Positions 1-10,576 are shown, counted from the stretch's first letter. The stretch is 64,000 bases of DNA from Bradyrhizobium diazoefficiens (GCF_016612535.1 NZ_JAENXS010000002.1:1488001-1552000); one strand, 5' to 3'. Numbers and translations: made by a program. The notes: generated from the sequence alone by a model not told the origin.

Positions 1-1344
<1,344 letters not shown>

Positions 1345-1348
<4 letters not shown>

Positions 1349-2325
1349 GAGACGGCTCCCGCGCGCTTCGCCACCGGCCGGCGCGCCAGCGCGACCAGCC
1401 CTTGCTGCAAGGCAATGAAGACGAACAGCAAGACGCCGGTCGCGATCTTGGTCCACCAGCTCGACAGCGTGCCGTCGAAATTGATGTAGGTCTGGATCAT
1501 GCCCTGGATCAGCACGCCGAGGAAGGTGCCGATCACCGAGCCCTGCCCGCCCGTCAGCAACGTGCCGCCGATGACCACGGCCGCGATGCTGTCGAGTTCG
1601 ACGCCGACCGCCGAGAGCGAGTAGCCCGCGCTGGTGTAGAAGGAGAAGACGATGCCGGCGATGCCGGCGAGCAGGCTCGAAAGCATGTAGATTTTGATCG
1701 TCATCTTGCCGACCGCGACGCCCATCAGGCTCGCGGTCGACCGGCCGCCGCCAAGTGCGTAGACGTTGGCGCCGAACCGGGTGAGACGCAACAACAAAGC
1801 GCCGCCGATCACGATCGCGAGCATGATGATGGCGATCGCGGTCAGCCGCCCGCCGCCGGGCATGCGCAACGCGAAGTCGGACACGGTCGAGTAGACCGGC
1901 GCAGTGATCGGCACCGATTCCGTCGACAGCAGGAAGCTGGCGCCGCGCGCCAAAAACATGCCGGCGAGCGTCACGATGAAGGGCGGCAGGTCGAAAACAT
2001 GGATCACGGCGCCCATCGCGGCGCCGAAGGCCGCCGAGAGCGCGAGGATCGCGACGAAAGCGACCAGCGGCGGCACGCCCCAGTGCTCGATCGCGAGCGC
2101 CACGAACACGGTGGTGAAGCCGATCACGGAGCCGACGGAGAGGTCGATACCGCCGGAGATGATGACGAAGGTCATGCCGGTCGCGACGATGCCGAGGAAG
2201 GCGTTGTCGGTGAGGAGATTGCCGACCACGCGGGTCGAGGCAATGTTGGGGAATTGCACGGCGCAGGCTGCGAAGCCAAGGACAAGCACGATGGCCGTGA
2301 TGAGAACGGGCGGCAGGCCTTTCAT
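1345..2325 (-). CDS. yjfF: Sugar ABC transporter permease, YjfF-like
   Basis: 326-residue inner-membrane permease of the BPD_transp_2 (ribose/galactose) class with about eight to ten hydrophobic helices. The motif GISGGIDLSVGSVIG type (ISGGIDLSVGSV, about residues 56-67) is the hallmark of RbsC/YtfT/YjfF permeases. It is the second of two permeases; with the next gene it should form the heterodimeric channel, as YtfT-YjfF does in E. coli. The chosen ATG (MKGLPPVL) overlaps the upstream permease stop as ATGA, and its own TGA overlaps the GntR start. Order of genes matches ytfQ-ytfR-ytfT-yjfF. Confidence 0.87.
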
Positions 2326-3314
2326 GGCTTCGTCCTCCGCAGCCGCGCCATCATGCCGGCAAAACCCGACAGTTTCGGCGATTGCAGCAGCAGCACCGCG
2401 AGCACCACCACGGCCTTGACCAGCAGGTTGAACTCCGGCGGATAGCCGGACAGCAGGATGCCGGTGTTCATGGTCTGGATGATCAGCGCGCCCAACACCG
2501 CCAGGACGAGGCTGAAGCGCCCGCCGAACAGTGAGGTGCCACCTATCACGACCGCGAGAATCGCGTCGAGCTCGAGCCAGAGCCCGGCATTGTTGGCGTC
2601 CGCCCCCATGATGTCGGCTGCCGCGATTACGCCGGCGAGCGCGGCGCAGACGCCGCACCAGACATAGACCGAAAGGATCATCGCGCGGGTGCCGACGCCG
2701 GCCAGCTCGCTCGCCCGCGCATTGCCGCCGGTCGCCTCGATCAGGAGTCCGAGCGCGGTACCGCGCACCACCGCGCCGGTGAGGATCAGCATGCCAAGCG
2801 CAATCGCAATCGGAACCGGCAGGCCGAGAATGGCGCCATTGCCGAGCCACACCAGGTCCGGTGAGGAGAACGTCACGATGCGCCCTTCGGTGATCAGTTG
2901 GGCGATGCCGCGTCCCGCCACCATCAGGATCAGCGTGGCCACGATCGGCTGCATGCCGAGCACCGCGACGAGAAAACCGTTCCAAAGGCCGCAGACAAGG
3001 CCTGTGCCGAGCGCCGCAGCCAGCACCACCGGCAGGCTGTGGCCGTCGGCAAGGCTTGCCGCGATCGCGCCGGAGATCGCCATCACCGCACCAACCGAGA
3101 GATCGATGCCGCGCGTCGCGATCACCAGTACCATGCCGAGCGAGAGCAGCGCCACCGGCGTGCCGCGGTTGAGCACGTCGATGACGCTGCCGAACAGACG
3201 GCCATCCTGAAGGCGCAGATCGAAGAATTGCGGCGACACCACGCGGTCGACCGCGAGGATGACGATCAGCGCGAGAATCTGGGCAAGGCCGCGGCGCGGC
3301 AACAGCGCGGTCAT
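2322..3314 (-). CDS. ytfT: Sugar ABC transporter permease, YtfT-like
   Basis: 330-residue inner-membrane permease of the ribose/galactose importer class. It contains the class signature ATRGIDLSVGAVMA (about residues 64-77) and a second conserved segment, LAVVIGGTSLFGG (about 252-264). The ATG overlaps the ATPase stop (ATGA) and the TGA overlaps the next permease start, so the four downstream cistrons are translationally chained. Predicted to pair with the YjfF-like subunit and to be driven by the YtfR-like ATPase. Confidence 0.87.
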   Translation of the reverse strand: MTALLPRRGLAQILALIVILAVDRVVSPQFFDLRLQDGRLFGSVIDVLNRGTPVALLSLGMVLVIATRGIDLSVGAVMAISGAIAASLADGHSLPVVLAAALGTGLVCGLWNGFLVAVLGMQPIVATLILMVAGRGIAQLITEGRIVTFSSPDLVWLGNGAILGLPVPIAIALGMLILTGAVVRGTALGLLIEATGGNARASELAGVGTRAMILSVYVWCGVCAALAGVIAAADIMGADANNAGLWLELDAILAVVIGGTSLFGGRFSLVLAVLGALIIQTMNTGILLSGYPPEFNLLVKAVVVLAVLLLQSPKLSGFAGMMARLRRTKP

Positions 3315-4852
3315 GCCCGCGCCTCCTGGATCGCGGCACCGTCGGCGGCGATGGCCGCGAGAATATTGGTGACGTCGACCGCCTCGCCTGTGAGCTCCTC
3401 GACATGGGCACGATCGCGCAGCACGACCACGCGATCGGAATAGGTCACGATCTCGTCCAACTCGGAGGAGATCACGAGCAGCGCCAGCCCGTCGTCGCAG
3501 AGCTCGCGGATCAGGCGGATGATCTCGGCATGTGCGCCGACATCGATGCCGCGCGTGGGCTCGTCCAGCACAAGGAGCCGCGGCGAAGTCGCGAGCCAGC
3601 GCGCCAGCAACACCTTTTGCTGGTTGCCGCCGGACAGCAGACCCACGGGGCGCTCGGCCTCGGGCGGGCGGATGTCGAGCATCTTGACGTAACGGCGTGC
3701 GATCTCGTCCTGCTCGCGCCGCGACAGCGGCCGATGCAGGCCGCGCTTGGCCTGGAGCGCCAGCACGATGTTCTCGCGCACAGTCAGCTCGGCAACGATG
3801 CCATCAGTCTTGCGCTCCTCCGGGCAATAGCCAAAGCCATGGCGTACGCCGTCGCGCGGCGACTGGAGTCGCACGGGCGTCCCCTCCACTTTTGCCTGCC
3901 CGCCATCCGCGCGCTCGGCGCCGAACACCAGCCGCGCCGTCTCGGTGCGGCCCGAGCCAAGCAGCCCGGCGAGGCCGACGACCTCGCCATGGCGCAGCTC
4001 GAGATTGAACGGAGCGACATAGCCGGCCTTGCCGTAGTTCTCGAAACTGGCGCAGACCTCACGCGCCTTGTGCTCACCGGCCACCGCCCGCGCACTGGTG
4101 GTCTCCGCCAGCTCGCGACCGAGCATCATCCGGATCAACTCGAGCCGCGACAACGAGGCGGTCTCGCGCTCGCCGACCAGGCGGCCATTGCGCAAGACGG
4201 TGATGCGGTCGGAGATCTCGTAGACCTGATCGAGGAAATGGCTGACGAAGACGATGCCGATGCCGTGCCTGGCAAGCTGGCGCATGATGCCGAAGAGGAT
4301 GTCCACCTCGTGACGGTCGAGACTCGCGGTCGGCTCGTCCAGGATCAGCACGCGTGCGGAGAGATCTACCGCGCGGGCGATCGCGGTGACGTGCTGGATG
4401 GCGATTGAATAATTGCCGAGCGGCGCGGCAACGTCGATGTCGAGACCGAACTCCATGAGCAGCGTCTTGGCGCGGCGGCGCATCTCGCCTTCGCGCACGA
4501 TGCCGAAACGCATCGGCTGGCGATCGAGAAACAGGTTCTGCGCCACCGACAGGTTCGGCAGCAGGTTGACCTCCTGGTAGACCGTGGCAATGCCGGCCTC
4601 AAGCGCCGCCTTGGCCGAACGCGGCGCGACCTCTTCGCCGCCGAGGCCGACGACACCGGCATCGCGCGGGAATACGCCGGTGATGACCTTGATCAGCGTG
4701 GACTTGCCGGCACCGTTCTCGCCGAGCAACGCATGGATCTCGCCGGCGCGAAGCGTGAAGTCGACCTCCTGCAACGCGCGCACCGCTCCGAAGCTCTTGC
4801 TGATCCCGCGCGCCTCCAACAGGGAAGGAGCAGGATCAAGGCTGTTCTCCAT
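3311..4852 (-). CDS. ytfR: Sugar ABC transporter ATP-binding protein, YtfR-like
   Basis: 513-residue duplicated ABC ATPase of the carbohydrate-uptake type 2 class. The first nucleotide-binding domain has Walker A GENGAGKST (about residues 43-51) and Walker B VLILDEPTASLD; its signature is degenerate (YSIAIQHV). The second domain has a degenerate Walker A (GLLGSGRTET), a canonical signature LSGGNQQK and Walker B LLVLDEPTRGID. This asymmetric pattern is standard for RbsA/MglA/YtfR proteins. It lies 114 bp downstream of the binding-protein gene, with a strong stem-loop in between, and overlaps the YtfT-like gene by 4 bp. Confidence 0.92.
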   Translation of the reverse strand: MENSLDPAPSLLEARGISKSFGAVRALQEVDFTLRAGEIHALLGENGAGKSTLIKVITGVFPRDAGVVGLGGEEVAPRSAKAALEAGIATVYQEVNLLPNLSVAQNLFLDRQPMRFGIVREGEMRRRAKTLLMEFGLDIDVAAPLGNYSIAIQHVTAIARAVDLSARVLILDEPTASLDRHEVDILFGIMRQLARHGIGIVFVSHFLDQVYEISDRITVLRNGRLVGERETASLSRLELIRMMLGRELAETTSARAVAGEHKAREVCASFENYGKAGYVAPFNLELRHGEVVGLAGLLGSGRTETARLVFGAERADGGQAKVEGTPVRLQSPRDGVRHGFGYCPEERKTDGIVAELTVRENIVLALQAKRGLHRPLSRREQDEIARRYVKMLDIRPPEAERPVGLLSGGNQQKVLLARWLATSPRLLVLDEPTRGIDVGAHAEIIRLIRELCDDGLALLVISSELDEIVTYSDRVVVLRDRAHVEELTGEAVDVTNILAAIAADGAAIQEARA

Positions 4853-4930
4853 AACGACGTCACTCCCACCGGCGCCCGCTTATGCTGCGGACACCCAGCC
4901 TATTCGTTCGTGCGGCGGATTCGAAGGGGG

Positions 4931-4953
4931 CCGGACCACAAAGCGTGGTCCGG
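4931..4953 (-). promoter_or_regulatory. Stem-loop between binding-protein and ATPase genes
   Basis: Perfect 9-bp inverted repeat CCGGACCAC / GTGGTCCGG with a 5-nt loop, lying between the ytfQ-like stop and the ytfR-like start. On the transcribed strand it is not followed by a T run, so it is more likely an mRNA-stabilising or attenuating hairpin that raises the ratio of binding protein to membrane subunits, as is common in binding-protein-dependent operons. Function is inference. Confidence 0.6.
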
Positions 4954-4966
4954 CGAAGCGCCCGCC

Positions 4967-5932
4967 TCAGTAACCGAGGCCCTTCTTGCTGTCGTATTCC
5001 TTCTGCGGATCGTCGGCAGCCGTGAGAAGCCTGGATTCGGTCTGAATCCACTTCGGCGGAACGGTGCCCTTCTCCTTGAACGCCGCGACGGCGTCGAAGG
5101 CCGGCCCCGCCATGTTCGGTGTCAGCTCGACCGTCGCATTGGCTTCGCCGGCGACCATCGCCTTGAAGATATCGGGGACCGCGTCGATGGACACCGTGAG
5201 GATGTCCTTGCCCGGCTTGAGGCCGGCTTCCTTCATGGCCTGGATCGCTCCGACCATCATGTCATCATTGTGGGCGTAGACCGCGCAGATCGTCTTGCCG
5301 CCGCCTTCGGCCTTGATGAAGCTCTCCATGACTTCCTTGCCCTTGGCACGGGTGAAGTCACCGGTCTGGCTGCGCACCACCTTCAAATTGGCGTGCTTGG
5401 CGATGGCGGTGTCAAAGCCCTTCTTGCGATTGGCGGCGACGCTGGCACCCACCGTGCCCTGCAACTCGACGATGTTGCAGGCCTTGTCGCCGACGGTCTT
5501 GGCCAGCCAGTCGCCAGCGACCGCGCCTTCGTGCACGCTGTCCGAGGTGACGGCGGTGAGATAGAGTTCCTTGCCGGAAGGGTCGATGTCGCGATCGAGC
5601 AGCACGACCGGGATCTTGGCCTCCTTGGCTTCCTTCAGCACGGAATCCCAGCCGGTCGAGACCACGGGCGCGAGGAAGATCGCATCGACATTCTGCGCGA
5701 TGAAGGAGCGGATCGCCTTGATCTGGTTCTCCTGCTTCTGCTGCGCGTCGGCGATCTTGAGATTGACCTTGCGCTTGGCGGCCTCCTGCTTGGAGACCGA
5801 GGTCTCGGCCGCGCGCCAGCCGGATTCCGATCCGATCTGCGAGAAGCCGATGGTGAGCTCTGCGGCATGGGCCGGCAGTGCGAGCAGCAACGCGGCTGTG
5901 GCGCTGGCCGCAAAGAGGGCTTTGAGGGTCAT
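4967..5932 (-). CDS. ytfQ: Galactofuranose-type sugar-binding protein, YtfQ-like
   Basis: 321-residue periplasmic binding protein (Peripla_BP_4 type). A signal peptide is clear (MTLKALFAASATAALLLALP, cleaved after AHA at about residue 24). The mature start LTIGFSQIGSESGWRAAET and the segments KIADAQQKQENQIKAIRSF, VYAHNDDMMVGAIQAMKEAG and ANATVELTPNMAGPAFD are close to those of E. coli YtfQ, which binds galactofuranose; in other proteobacteria relatives bind galactose or arabinose. First gene of the operon. An upstream in-frame ATG exists but would place extra residues before the signal peptide, so the MTLKAL start is preferred. Confidence 0.92.
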   Translation of the reverse strand: MTLKALFAASATAALLLALPAHAAELTIGFSQIGSESGWRAAETSVSKQEAAKRKVNLKIADAQQKQENQIKAIRSFIAQNVDAIFLAPVVSTGWDSVLKEAKEAKIPVVLLDRDIDPSGKELYLTAVTSDSVHEGAVAGDWLAKTVGDKACNIVELQGTVGASVAANRKKGFDTAIAKHANLKVVRSQTGDFTRAKGKEVMESFIKAEGGGKTICAVYAHNDDMMVGAIQAMKEAGLKPGKDILTVSIDAVPDIFKAMVAGEANATVELTPNMAGPAFDAVAAFKEKGTVPPKWIQTESRLLTAADDPQKEYDSKKGLGY

Positions 5933-6029
5933 CAGGCGTGTCTCCCAAGATGTTATCCGGGGCACCGCTTGGTAGCATGGCACCCTCAGGCCGACCTTCG
6001 AGGCGGCGGAGGCACTATTTCACGGAAAA

Positions 6030-6068
6030 TTGGCCTCGTATAGTCATATTATCTGACTATTTGGCCAA
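6030..6068. promoter_or_regulatory. Operator-like inverted repeat upstream of the sugar operon
   Basis: About 110 bp upstream of the ytfQ-like start lies ATAGTCA (6040-6046), a 7-nt spacer and TGACTAT (6054-6060). This is flanked by TTGGCC at 6030-6035 and the palindrome TTGGCCAA at 6061-6068. The symmetry and position fit an operator for the GntR/FadR regulator encoded in the same operon. The surrounding AT-rich stretch could also hold the promoter. No direct evidence beyond the pattern. Confidence 0.5.
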
Positions 6069-6184
6069 ATGACATCGGGGTGCTGGCGAGCTGCGCAGAC
6101 GACACGCCTGGCGCGATTTTGTTCCACGGATGCAACGCAAAGATGAAGGAAAATTTGTGGGTCGACTGCGCGCTCAGCAACGCG

Positions 6185-6214
6185 TCGTGCCCGGGCTTGT
6201 CCCGGCCATGACGA
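6185..6214. repeat. Dispersed GC-rich palindromic repeat (single copy)
   Basis: The core cccgggcttgtcccgg with flanking tcgtg and ccatgacga matches the arms of the larger inverted repeat at 11938-12023. It lies in the 308-bp intergenic region (5933-6240) between the sugar operon and the FAH-family gene; apart from the operator-like site and this repeat, nothing else is seen there. Such elements are abundant between genes in Bradyrhizobium and Rhodopseudomonas. Confidence 0.6.
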
Positions 6215-6240
6215 GGCACAAGCGGGAAGAGGCGAAGAAA

Positions 6241-7413
6241 CTAAATCACCTTGCGCTGCGCCAGGTTCTTCATCAGCGCACCGATGCCGAAGGTCCAGGG
6301 CTCGCATTCGTCGCTGGTGCGCATGCGGTTGACGAGCTTGCCGAGCTGAGGTGCAGCGATCGTAACGATGTCGTCGCGCTTGTGAGTGAACCCCTGCCCC
6401 GGCGCATCGCGATCCCTGACCGGCGCGAACATCGTGCCGAGGAACAACACGAATCCATCCGGATATTGATGCACCTTGCCGATCGTCTGCGCGACCAGAT
6501 CGGTCGGATCACGGCTGATCATGCTGATCGAGGAATGGCCGTCGAGGACAAAACCGTCCGCCCCCTTCACGTTCAGGCTGATGTCGAGCTTGCGCGCATC
6601 GTCGAGCGAAAAACTGTCGTCGAACAGCCGCAGCAGAGGGCCGATCGAACAGGACGCGTTGTTGTCCTTGGCCTTCGACAACAGCAGCGCCGAACGTCCC
6701 TCGAAGTCGCGCAAATTCACGTCGTTGCCGAGCGCGCCGCCGACGATCTTGCCGCGGCTCGACACGAACAGCACGAGTTCCGGCTCGGGATTGTTCCAGG
6801 TCGACTTCGGATGCAGCCCGGCATCCATGCCGGTACCGACCGACGACAAGGTCGGCGCTTTGGTGAAGACCTCGGCATCTGGGCCGATGCCGACTTCGAG
6901 ATATTGGCTCCAGGCGTTCTGGTCGATCAGCACCTGCTTCAGGTGCATCGCCTGATCCGAGCCCGGCTTGAGCTTTGAGAGATCGTCACCGATCAGCCGC
7001 GTCACCTCTTTCCGGATCGCTTCGGCCGAGGCCGGGTTGCCCTTCGCCCGCTCCTCGATCACGCGCTCCAGCATCGAAATCGCGAAGGTGACGCCGGCCG
7101 CTTTCAGGGTCTGCAGGTCGACCGGCGCGAGCAGCCAGGGCTTATTCGGATCGCGCCCATCGGGCGCCGTATTGGCGACGGTGGCATCGAGATCGCCGAT
7201 GCGTTCGCCCTTCGTCGCGGCCAGCGCCTTGGCCGGATTGTCCTCCTCGCATAGCGCGCTGACGGTCGGGAATTTGGCGGTGACGTCGAAGACGCCGTCG
7301 CTGCGCACGGCAACAACGGCCGGGCCGTTCGCCTGCGGCAGCCAGACGCGGCCGACCAGCGTCCCCTTCGTTCCATCCTCGGGGAGAAGGTCTTTGACAG
7401 TCAAAGTCGTCAT
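6241..7413 (-). CDS. Fumarylacetoacetate hydrolase (FAH) family protein
   Basis: 390-residue cytoplasmic enzyme with an FAH fold in the C-terminal two thirds. Metal-binding acidic residues of the family are seen in PEPELVLFVS (about residues 204-213), and GGALGNDVNLRDFEGRSALL (about 220-239) is the conserved catalytic block. The family uses divalent metal to hydrolyse or dehydrate 2-oxo acids. Its proximity to a sugar importer and a sugar dehydrogenase makes a 2-keto-3-deoxy-sugar-acid dehydratase (AraD1-like role) attractive, but a true FAH or other hydrolase cannot be excluded. The ATG (MTTLTVKDLL) is preferred over the longer frame because upstream residues do not match the family. Confidence 0.72.
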   Translation of the reverse strand: MTTLTVKDLLPEDGTKGTLVGRVWLPQANGPAVVAVRSDGVFDVTAKFPTVSALCEEDNPAKALAATKGERIGDLDATVANTAPDGRDPNKPWLLAPVDLQTLKAAGVTFAISMLERVIEERAKGNPASAEAIRKEVTRLIGDDLSKLKPGSDQAMHLKQVLIDQNAWSQYLEVGIGPDAEVFTKAPTLSSVGTGMDAGLHPKSTWNNPEPELVLFVSSRGKIVGGALGNDVNLRDFEGRSALLLSKAKDNNASCSIGPLLRLFDDSFSLDDARKLDISLNVKGADGFVLDGHSSISMISRDPTDLVAQTIGKVHQYPDGFVLFLGTMFAPVRDRDAPGQGFTHKRDDIVTIAAPQLGKLVNRMRTSDECEPWTFGIGALMKNLAQRKVI

Positions 7414-7527
7414 GGCCGCGTCCTCGCAATTTCTTGGATTGACCGCGTTTATGCGGCAGCCAATCCCATTGGCGAAGACCAATAAACGTCTGGCGGGGGA
7501 AGTCCAGAGCAGCAGCGCGCCCCGCTT

Positions 7528-8505
7528 CTATGCCCCTGCCCGCGCCTTTCGGGCCGCAATTTGCTGGAGCGCCCAGCGCGCGTTCTTGCGAACATCGGGA
7601 TCGGGATCGTCGGCTATGACGGCCAGGAACGCCTCGCCGTCAGGATGGGCGATCTCGCCGAGCGCGGCGGCGGCTTCCTTCCGCAGATTCGCCTGGTCGT
7701 GGTTGACGCAATTGCCGATCGGGCGCACCGCGCGCTCGATCTTCATCTTGCCGAGGCTGCGGATCGCCTTCAGCCGCACCTGCCAGAACTCGTCGGCGAG
7801 CGCGCCGACGAGCTGATCGGCGGCGATCAATCCGTTGACGTTGAGACCGAGCGTCTCCGCCGCCATCTCGCGGACCATCCAGTCGGTGTCCTTCAGTGCG
7901 CGCGTCACCGTCTCCGCCGCGGGCTTCATCTGCGAGAAGGCCAGCGCGCTTACTGCCGCACGCCGTACATGCGCATCGGGGTCGTTGATCAGTGCGGTCA
8001 ACGCTGGAATGGATTCCTCCAGCTTGAGAAAACCGATCACGCCGATCGCCTGCACGCGCACGGCGGCCTCGGTATCCTGCAGCGCTTCCAGCGCCGGCTT
8101 GAGCATATCCTTGCGGCGCAGCTCCTTCAGCGCGCGCAGCGCGCCCATGCGCACGAAAGCGTGGGCGTGCCTGACCAGCGGCAGGATGACATCGGCGCAA
8201 GCCGGATCCTTGAACTCGGCCATGCTATCGGCCGCGGCCGCTGCGACGATTCTCTCGGGATCAACCAGCAGCTTCACCAGCGCACCTGCTGCTTCCGGCC
8301 CGTCGAACTCGCCGAGCGCCATCGCGACCTGCTGGCGCACACCGGCATCGGGATCGGCGGCCATGTTGGCGAGATGGCCGACGGCCGCGGGATCGCCGGA
8401 ATGGCCGAGCGCGATGATGGCGACGCGGCGCTCGCCGGGATCGGCGGCCTGGAGCCGCTCGTCGGCGTCTTCGAGATCGTCGTAAGATTCGAACGGGCTC
8501 GACAT
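7528..8505 (-). CDS. HEAT-repeat protein of the flavoprotein/ferredoxin operon
   Basis: 325-residue soluble protein built almost entirely of HEAT (PBS-lyase-like) repeats of about 31 residues, for example DPDAGVRQQVAMALGEF, DPDAHVRRAAVSALAF, DTDWMVREMAAETLGL and DPDPDVRKNARWALQQI. It has no signal peptide, membrane segment or catalytic motif and is likely a scaffold or partner protein. The ATG lies two bases from the ferredoxin stop, so it is cotranscribed with the 2x[4Fe-4S] ferredoxin and AprA-like flavoprotein. A role in assembling or docking that redox complex is inference from the operon. Confidence 0.82.
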   Translation of the reverse strand: MSSPFESYDDLEDADERLQAADPGERRVAIIALGHSGDPAAVGHLANMAADPDAGVRQQVAMALGEFDGPEAAGALVKLLVDPERIVAAAAADSMAEFKDPACADVILPLVRHAHAFVRMGALRALKELRRKDMLKPALEALQDTEAAVRVQAIGVIGFLKLEESIPALTALINDPDAHVRRAAVSALAFSQMKPAAETVTRALKDTDWMVREMAAETLGLNVNGLIAADQLVGALADEFWQVRLKAIRSLGKMKIERAVRPIGNCVNHDQANLRKEAAAALGEIAHPDGEAFLAVIADDPDPDVRKNARWALQQIAARKARAGA

Positions 8506-8507
8506 GA

Positions 8508-8741
8508 TCACCTCAACAGATAGGGAATGTTGACGGTGACGGCGCCGGTCGGGCAATCGGCCTCGCAGGGCATGCAGTACCAGCACTCGTCATAGGCCAT
8601 GTAGGCTTTGCCGGTCATGTCGCTGATGCGGAGCACGTCGAGCGGGCAGACGTCGACGCAGACGGTGCAACCCTTGTCGGCGATGCATTTGGCGTCGTCG
8701 ACGACCACCGGAACCGAGGTCTGATGGGAAGCGAGAGGCAT
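8508..8741 (-). CDS. 2x[4Fe-4S] ferredoxin, partner of the AprA-like flavoprotein
   Basis: 77-residue ferredoxin with two cluster motifs: C19-x5-C25-x2-C28-x3-C32-P and C53-x2-C56-x2-C59-x3-C63-P. All eight ligands are present, and the longer first motif resembles the iron-sulfur subunit of adenylylsulfate reductase (AprB) more than a classic clostridial ferredoxin. Lies 34 bp downstream of the flavoprotein and 2 bp upstream of the HEAT-repeat gene. It probably passes electrons between the flavoprotein and a reductase. The longer open frame upstream would overlap the flavoprotein, so the short ATG start is used. Confidence 0.88.
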   Translation of the reverse strand: MPLASHQTSVPVVVDDAKCIADKGCTVCVDVCPLDVLRISDMTGKAYMAYDECWYCMPCEADCPTGAVTVNIPYLLR

Positions 8742-8775
8742 TTTATGTCTCCTGTTGCTTGCAATTGGCGGTGGA

Positions 8776-10518
8776 TCAGGCGGTGGCGCGGATGCGCTGC
8801 TTGTCGTAGAGGTCCTTCTCGTCGTCCGCGATCGGCACGACATAGGGCTCCACGGCACGCTTCTCGCTGGTCATCTTGCCATGCTGCTTGCTGAGCAGCG
8901 TATGGCAGAACCAGTTCTCGTTGTCCTTCTCCGGAAAATCCGTGCGCCAGTGATAGAGGCCCCAGCGGCTCTCCTCGCGATAGAGCGAGGCATGCACCGC
9001 CATGTCGGCGCAATCCATGATCGACTGCACTTCGAGGGCGCGCAGCAATTCATGCGCATTGCGCGCGATCATGCGCTCCTGCATGTCTTCCCTTGCCTCG
9101 GCGAGGCGACGCATGCCGAGCTCGTATTTGCGCGTCACCTTCGGCGGCTGCAGATAGTCGTTGACGAGGCGGCGGGTCTTGTACTCGACCTGGTTCGGCG
9201 GGATGCCGTCCTCGCGCTTGGTCGGCGCCATCACGCGGTCGCGCTCCTTTGCGACTTCGGCAGCATCGAACTCCGCGAAGTCATGGTTCTCGGCAAATTC
9301 CATCGCGTCGGTGCCCGCGACCGAACCGTTGGTGAAGGCACCAAGCATGTAGTTGTGGGGCACACTCGCCATGTCGCCGGCGGCGTAGAGGCCGGGCACG
9401 GTGGTGCGGGCATTGTCGTCCACGAACACACCGGAGGCGCTGTGGCCCGAGCAGAAGCCGATTTCCGAGATGTGCATCTCGATCGACTCCTTGCGGTAGT
9501 CGATGCCGCGTCCTTGCTGGAACAGGCCGCGCGTCGGACGCTCGACCTTGTGCAGCGTGGATTCGATTTCCTCGATGGTGTTCGGATGGAGGTGCTTGAG
9601 CTGGAGGAACACCGGCCCCTTGCCGGACAACAGCTCGTTGTAGAACTCCAGCATCATCTGGCCGGACCAGTAGTCGCATTCGATGAAGCGGGAGCCTTCG
9701 TTGTTGGCGGTGAAAGCGCCGAAGGGACCGGCGACGTAGGCGCAGGCCGGGCCGTTGTAGTCCTTGATCAGCGGGTTGATCTGATAGCATTCGAGATTCG
9801 CGAGCGCAGCGCCGGCGTGATAGGCCATGGAATAGCCGTCACCGGAATTGGCGGCGTTCTCGTAGGTGCCGAACATGTAGCCCGAGGTCGGCAGACCGAG
9901 CCGACCGGCGGCGCCCATGCAGAGAATCACGGCCTTGGCCTTGATGACGAGGATCTCGGCGGTGCGGGTGTTGACGGAGATTGCGCCGGCGATACGGCCG
10001 TCGGTGGATTTGAGCAGCCGCGTCGCCATGTAGCGGTTGGAGATCAGGATGCGGGCACGGCGGAGCTGGCGATACAGCGCCTTCTTCACGGTCTCGCCGT
10101 TTGGCATCGGCAGAACGTAGCTGCCGATGTGATGCACCTTCTTGACGGCGTAATCGCCGTTCTCGTTCTTCAGGAAGCGGATGCCGAAACTGTCGAGCTC
10201 CTCGACAATCTTGTAGCAATTTTGCGCGTATTTATAGACCGCCTTCTGGTCGACGATGCCGTCGTTGGCGATGGTGATTTCCTTGGTGTATTGCTCCGGC
10301 GTCGCGTAGCCGGGGATGACGGCGTTGTTCAGACCGTCCATGCCCATCGAGATCGCGCCGGAGCGCTTGACGTTGGCCTTTTCGAGCAGGACGACATTGG
10401 CCTTCGGATTCTTCAGCTTCGCCTTCAGGGCGGCCATCGGGCCGGCCGTGCCGCCACCGATGACGAGCACGTCGCAGGAAACCTCCGAAAGTCCGTCGAC
10501 GATCTGATCTAGTGCCAT
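8776..10518 (-). CDS. FAD-dependent AprA/fumarate reductase-like flavoprotein
   Basis: 580-residue cytoplasmic flavoprotein of the succinate dehydrogenase/fumarate reductase/AprA superfamily. The FAD-binding GGGTAG sits at residues 21-26 with the ADP-ribose acid in VVLLEKANVKRSG; a second FAD contact is GLYAAGDMASVPHNYMLGA (about residues 385-403). The C-terminal helical domain (LYREESRWGLYHWRTDFPEK) is like that of AprA and SdhA. It lacks a Tat signal. With the ferredoxin downstream it resembles an AprAB pair, but no ATP sulfurylase or sulfur-oxidation gene is in the window, so APS reductase activity is doubtful; an assimilatory or detoxifying redox reaction on the compound imported by the linked ABC system is possible. 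Confidence 0.83.
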   Translation of the reverse strand: MALDQIVDGLSEVSCDVLVIGGGTAGPMAALKAKLKNPKANVVLLEKANVKRSGAISMGMDGLNNAVIPGYATPEQYTKEITIANDGIVDQKAVYKYAQNCYKIVEELDSFGIRFLKNENGDYAVKKVHHIGSYVLPMPNGETVKKALYRQLRRARILISNRYMATRLLKSTDGRIAGAISVNTRTAEILVIKAKAVILCMGAAGRLGLPTSGYMFGTYENAANSGDGYSMAYHAGAALANLECYQINPLIKDYNGPACAYVAGPFGAFTANNEGSRFIECDYWSGQMMLEFYNELLSGKGPVFLQLKHLHPNTIEEIESTLHKVERPTRGLFQQGRGIDYRKESIEMHISEIGFCSGHSASGVFVDDNARTTVPGLYAAGDMASVPHNYMLGAFTNGSVAGTDAMEFAENHDFAEFDAAEVAKERDRVMAPTKREDGIPPNQVEYKTRRLVNDYLQPPKVTRKYELGMRRLAEAREDMQERMIARNAHELLRALEVQSIMDCADMAVHASLYREESRWGLYHWRTDFPEKDNENWFCHTLLSKQHGKMTSEKRAVEPYVVPIADDEKDLYDKQRIRATA

Positions 10519-10576
10519 CGCTTGCTCCTGGTTCGCCGGCAGGTCCGGCGCTTTGCATCAGATTTGTTCAGGTGAC

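Noticed and set aside
1402-2445. Long plus-strand open frame (347 codons) opposite the permease genes
   Set aside because: His/Asp/Arg-rich composition typical of an antisense shadow of a high-GC gene; the minus-strand permeases are clear homologues.
8755-10512. 585-codon plus-strand frame opposite the AprA-like flavoprotein
   Set aside because: It mirrors the flavoprotein almost exactly and has no recognisable domain, while the minus strand has FAD motifs.
8776-10518. Naming the flavoprotein/ferredoxin pair as APS reductase (aprAB)
   Set aside because: Overall likeness is real, but sulfurylase and other sulfur-oxidation genes are absent and key AprA active-site residues were not confirmed.
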